Assembly (NCBI RefSeq): GCF_004359985.1
Contig: NZ_SMRO01000007.1
Coordinates: 1 to 17,394 of the forward strand
Source: Paraburkholderia flava
GTDB lineage: Bacteria > Pseudomonadota > Gammaproteobacteria > Burkholderiales > Burkholderiaceae
Direction: 5' to 3'
Length of the DNA stretch: 17,394 nt
The notes beneath the pieces were generated by a model. The model searched no databases. It was not told the origin of the DNA and saw only the letters and a list, made by a program, of their open reading frames with translations. Of the stretch, positions 15,698 through 17,394 are shown in pieces. The position numbers and the translations under genes are program-made. Positions within the stretch are counted from its first letter, which is position 1; the number at the start of each line of letters is the position of its first letter.

Positions 15698-17394
15698 ATG
15701 CAAGTTCTGGCGACTCAACCTCTGAACGGACACGGCGGAGAGGCCGTGTCATTGCCGCTGTCTCCTGCGCAGGAAGGGCTGTGGTTCATGCAGCGGCTCG
15801 AGCCGCTGTCGACCGCGTATCACCTCGCGCGTGCGTTTCATCTGCGCGGTCCGCTCGACGTTGCCGCGCTCGAGCAGGCATTAAATGTTGTGCGTGCGCG
15901 GCAGGCCGTGTTACGCACGTGTTTTATCGAGCGCGACGGGCAGCCGCTTCAGGTCGCCGGATCGCATTTCGATGTGCGTGTGCCGATGAGCGATCTGTCG
16001 GTGCATGTGGACGGCGAGCGCGATGCTGCGCTTTCCGCTGCGCTCGCGCATGAAAGACAGCAGCCGTTCGATCTTGCCGCAGATGGCGCGGCACGTCTGT
16101 GCATTTTCAGAATGTCGGCGGACTGGCATGTGCTGTCCGTCGTCGTGCATCACCTCGTGTCGGATGGCGGATCGAACGCGATCTTCGCGCGCGAACTCGC
16201 TGATGCGTACGGTGCGATCGTGCGCAATGAAGCATCGACTGCGCGTCCCGCGTTGACCTGGCAGTACGCCGATTTCGCCGGATGGCAACGCGCGGAGCGC
16301 ACGAGCGACAAGGGTCGTGCCGATCTCGCATGGTGGACCGGCTACCTAGGCGCGCGGCAGGATGTTTTCGAACTGCCCGCCGATTTCGTGCGTACCGCTG
16401 CATCGGAACGCACGGCGCACACGCATACGTTCACGCTGAAGGACTCGACCGTCGCGGCGGTGCGCGCGCGCTGCAAGGCCGAACGCTGCACGTCGTTCGT
16501 CGCGTTGATGGCCGCGTGGCAGTTGCTGTTGTCGCGCCATTCCGGCCGCGACGATTTCTGCATCGGCGTGCCGACCAGCGGTCGTCTTCGCGAAGAGTGC
16601 GAAGAGCTGATCGGTCTGTTTGTCGATACGCAGGTGTATCGCGCGCGCCTTCATCCGTCGATGACGGGACGCGCGCTTTTGGATGCAGTTCGCAGCGACA
16701 CGCGCGCCGCGCTCGATCACAACGGCGTGACGCTCGCTGCGGTCGTCGATGCGCTGGGCGTGCGTCGCGAAGCCGATCGTCATCCGCTGTTCCAGACGCT
16801 GTTCAATGTGCAGGGGGCATCTGCTGCGGGCGCGTTGTCGCTCGAAGGGCTCGATGTCGAGATCGTCGATTTCGAAAGTCCCGCGGCGCGCTTCGATCTG
16901 AGCTTCGATGTTCGTATCGCTGCCGATGCGGTGACCTGTACCGCACGCTACGACAGTTCGCTGTACCACGCCGAAACGATTGCGAGGTTGGGGCGGCATT
17001 ACGAAGCGCTGCTGGTCGGACTGTGCGACGCACCTGAGCGGGCTGTCGCCGGGATCGAGTTCATCGACGAGGATGAGCTTGCGCAACTGTCTGTGTGGAG
17101 CGCATCGCCATCGCGTTACGAGCCGTTTGCTGGTGTGCATGAGCTGTTCAGCCGTGAGGCGCTGCGTCATCCATCGGCAGTGGCGCTGGTGTACGGCGAA
17201 GCAGTGTTGACGTACGCGGAACTGGAGTCACGTGCGAACCGTCTAGCGCATTTCCTGATCGGGCGGGGCGTAGGCCCCGAAGTGCGGGTCGGCATCGGCG
17301 TAGAACGCTCGGTGGAGATGGTGGTGGGCCTGCTGGCGATCCTGAAGGCGGGTGGCGCGTACGTACCGCTAGACCCGGAGTACCCGGCCGAACG
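15698..17394 (+). CDS. NRPS, 5' part: C-A(partial)
   Basis: Partial at the 3' end; 565 full codons are visible and the frame is still open at the window edge. Residues 20 to about 450 form a condensation domain with C1 motif LSPAQEGLWF, HHLVSDG at 151-157 and the late motif HPLFQTLFNVQG. An adenylation domain starts near residue 470 and is cut after LKAGGAYVPLDPEYP (from 549). The specificity-determining part lies outside the window, so the residue it activates is unknown. The protein would accept the acyl-(beta-hydroxy)Asp chain or a later intermediate and extend it. It begins 22 bases after the receptor stop, so it probably shares the Fur-controlled transcript. Codon style changes near 17,090, at the start of the A domain. 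Confidence 0.93.
   Translation, partial: MQVLATQPLNGHGGEAVSLPLSPAQEGLWFMQRLEPLSTAYHLARAFHLRGPLDVAALEQALNVVRARQAVLRTCFIERDGQPLQVAGSHFDVRVPMSDLSVHVDGERDAALSAALAHERQQPFDLAADGAARLCIFRMSADWHVLSVVVHHLVSDGGSNAIFARELADAYGAIVRNEASTARPALTWQYADFAGWQRAERTSDKGRADLAWWTGYLGARQDVFELPADFVRTAASERTAHTHTFTLKDSTVAAVRARCKAERCTSFVALMAAWQLLLSRHSGRDDFCIGVPTSGRLREECEELIGLFVDTQVYRARLHPSMTGRALLDAVRSDTRAALDHNGVTLAAVVDALGVRREADRHPLFQTLFNVQGASAAGALSLEGLDVEIVDFESPAARFDLSFDVRIAADAVTCTARYDSSLYHAETIARLGRHYEALLVGLCDAPERAVAGIEFIDEDELAQLSVWSASPSRYEPFAGVHELFSREALRHPSAVALVYGEAVLTYAELESRANRLAHFLIGRGVGPEVRVGIGVERSVEMVVGLLAILKAGGAYVPLDPEYPAE
15729..15750 (+). repeat. Perfect inverted repeat in the start of the third NRPS
   Basis: GACACGGC (15729-15736) and GCCGTGTC (15743-15750) form an 8-bp stem with a 6-base loop, GGAGAG. 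It lies 32 to 53 bases into the coding region and 54 bases after the receptor stop. No T-run follows, so it is not a classical terminator. An mRNA hairpin here could modulate translation or transcript stability between receptor and NRPS. The function is unproven, and such stems can occur by chance in GC-rich DNA. Confidence 0.5.

Noticed and set aside
15729..15750. Inverted repeat as a terminator of the receptor gene
   Set aside because: No T-run follows, and the repeat is inside the coding region of the third NRPS, whose start is fixed upstream by the C1 motif and ribosome-binding site.

Overview
The window lies inside a nonribosomal peptide synthetase (NRPS) cluster, very probably for an acylated (lipopeptide) siderophore. 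GC content and GC3 are high, NRPS modules are large, and a Fur-type operator precedes a TonB-dependent receptor. Together with the fatty-acid loading plus aspartate-hydroxylation logic, this points to a betaproteobacterium of the Burkholderia/Paraburkholderia/Cupriavidus kind. That placement is inference from style and gene content; no taxonomic marker is present.

Layout, all on the + strand: (1) 1-5196, the 3' part of an NRPS gene cut by the window edge, reading epimerase (E) - C - A - carrier - thioesterase, i.e. the terminal, product-releasing module. (2) 5193-11933, overlapping it by ATGA, a 2246-aa NRPS that starts with a fatty acyl-AMP ligase (FAAL) and carrier, followed by C - A(Asp) - carrier - orphan terminal C-like domain. 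(3) 11950-12957, a TauD/SyrP-like Fe(II)/2-oxoglutarate hydroxylase. (4) An intrinsic terminator at 12981-13007. (5) 13040-13294, a free-standing 84-aa carrier protein. (6) A sigma70-like promoter with an overlapping Fur box at 13311-13354. (7) 13390-15675, a TonB-dependent outer-membrane siderophore receptor. (8) 15698 to the window end, the start of a third NRPS (C - partial A). No stretch longer than 300 bases is free of genes, and I saw no RNA gene, insertion sequence or CRISPR array.

How the genes fit together (inference): the FAAL adenylates a fatty acid and loads it on the first carrier. The next C domain joins it to L-Asp, read from a specificity code hand-extracted as DLTKVGHIGK. The hydroxylase then probably makes beta-hydroxy-Asp, an iron ligand, while Asp is carrier-bound. 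The third NRPS and the unseen 5' part of the first would extend the chain, and the E-C-A-carrier-TE terminus of the first would add a last residue after a D-configured one and release the product. Gene order is therefore not the assembly order. The receptor would import the ferric siderophore under Fur control.

Points most worth following: the orphan C-like domain next to a separate hydroxylase, which resembles a split form of the fused interface-domain/beta-hydroxylase arrangement; the unusual code DVHRTGLVAK of the last A domain; the free-standing GGDS carrier behind a strong terminator; and abrupt codon-style changes that suggest domain-level recombination.
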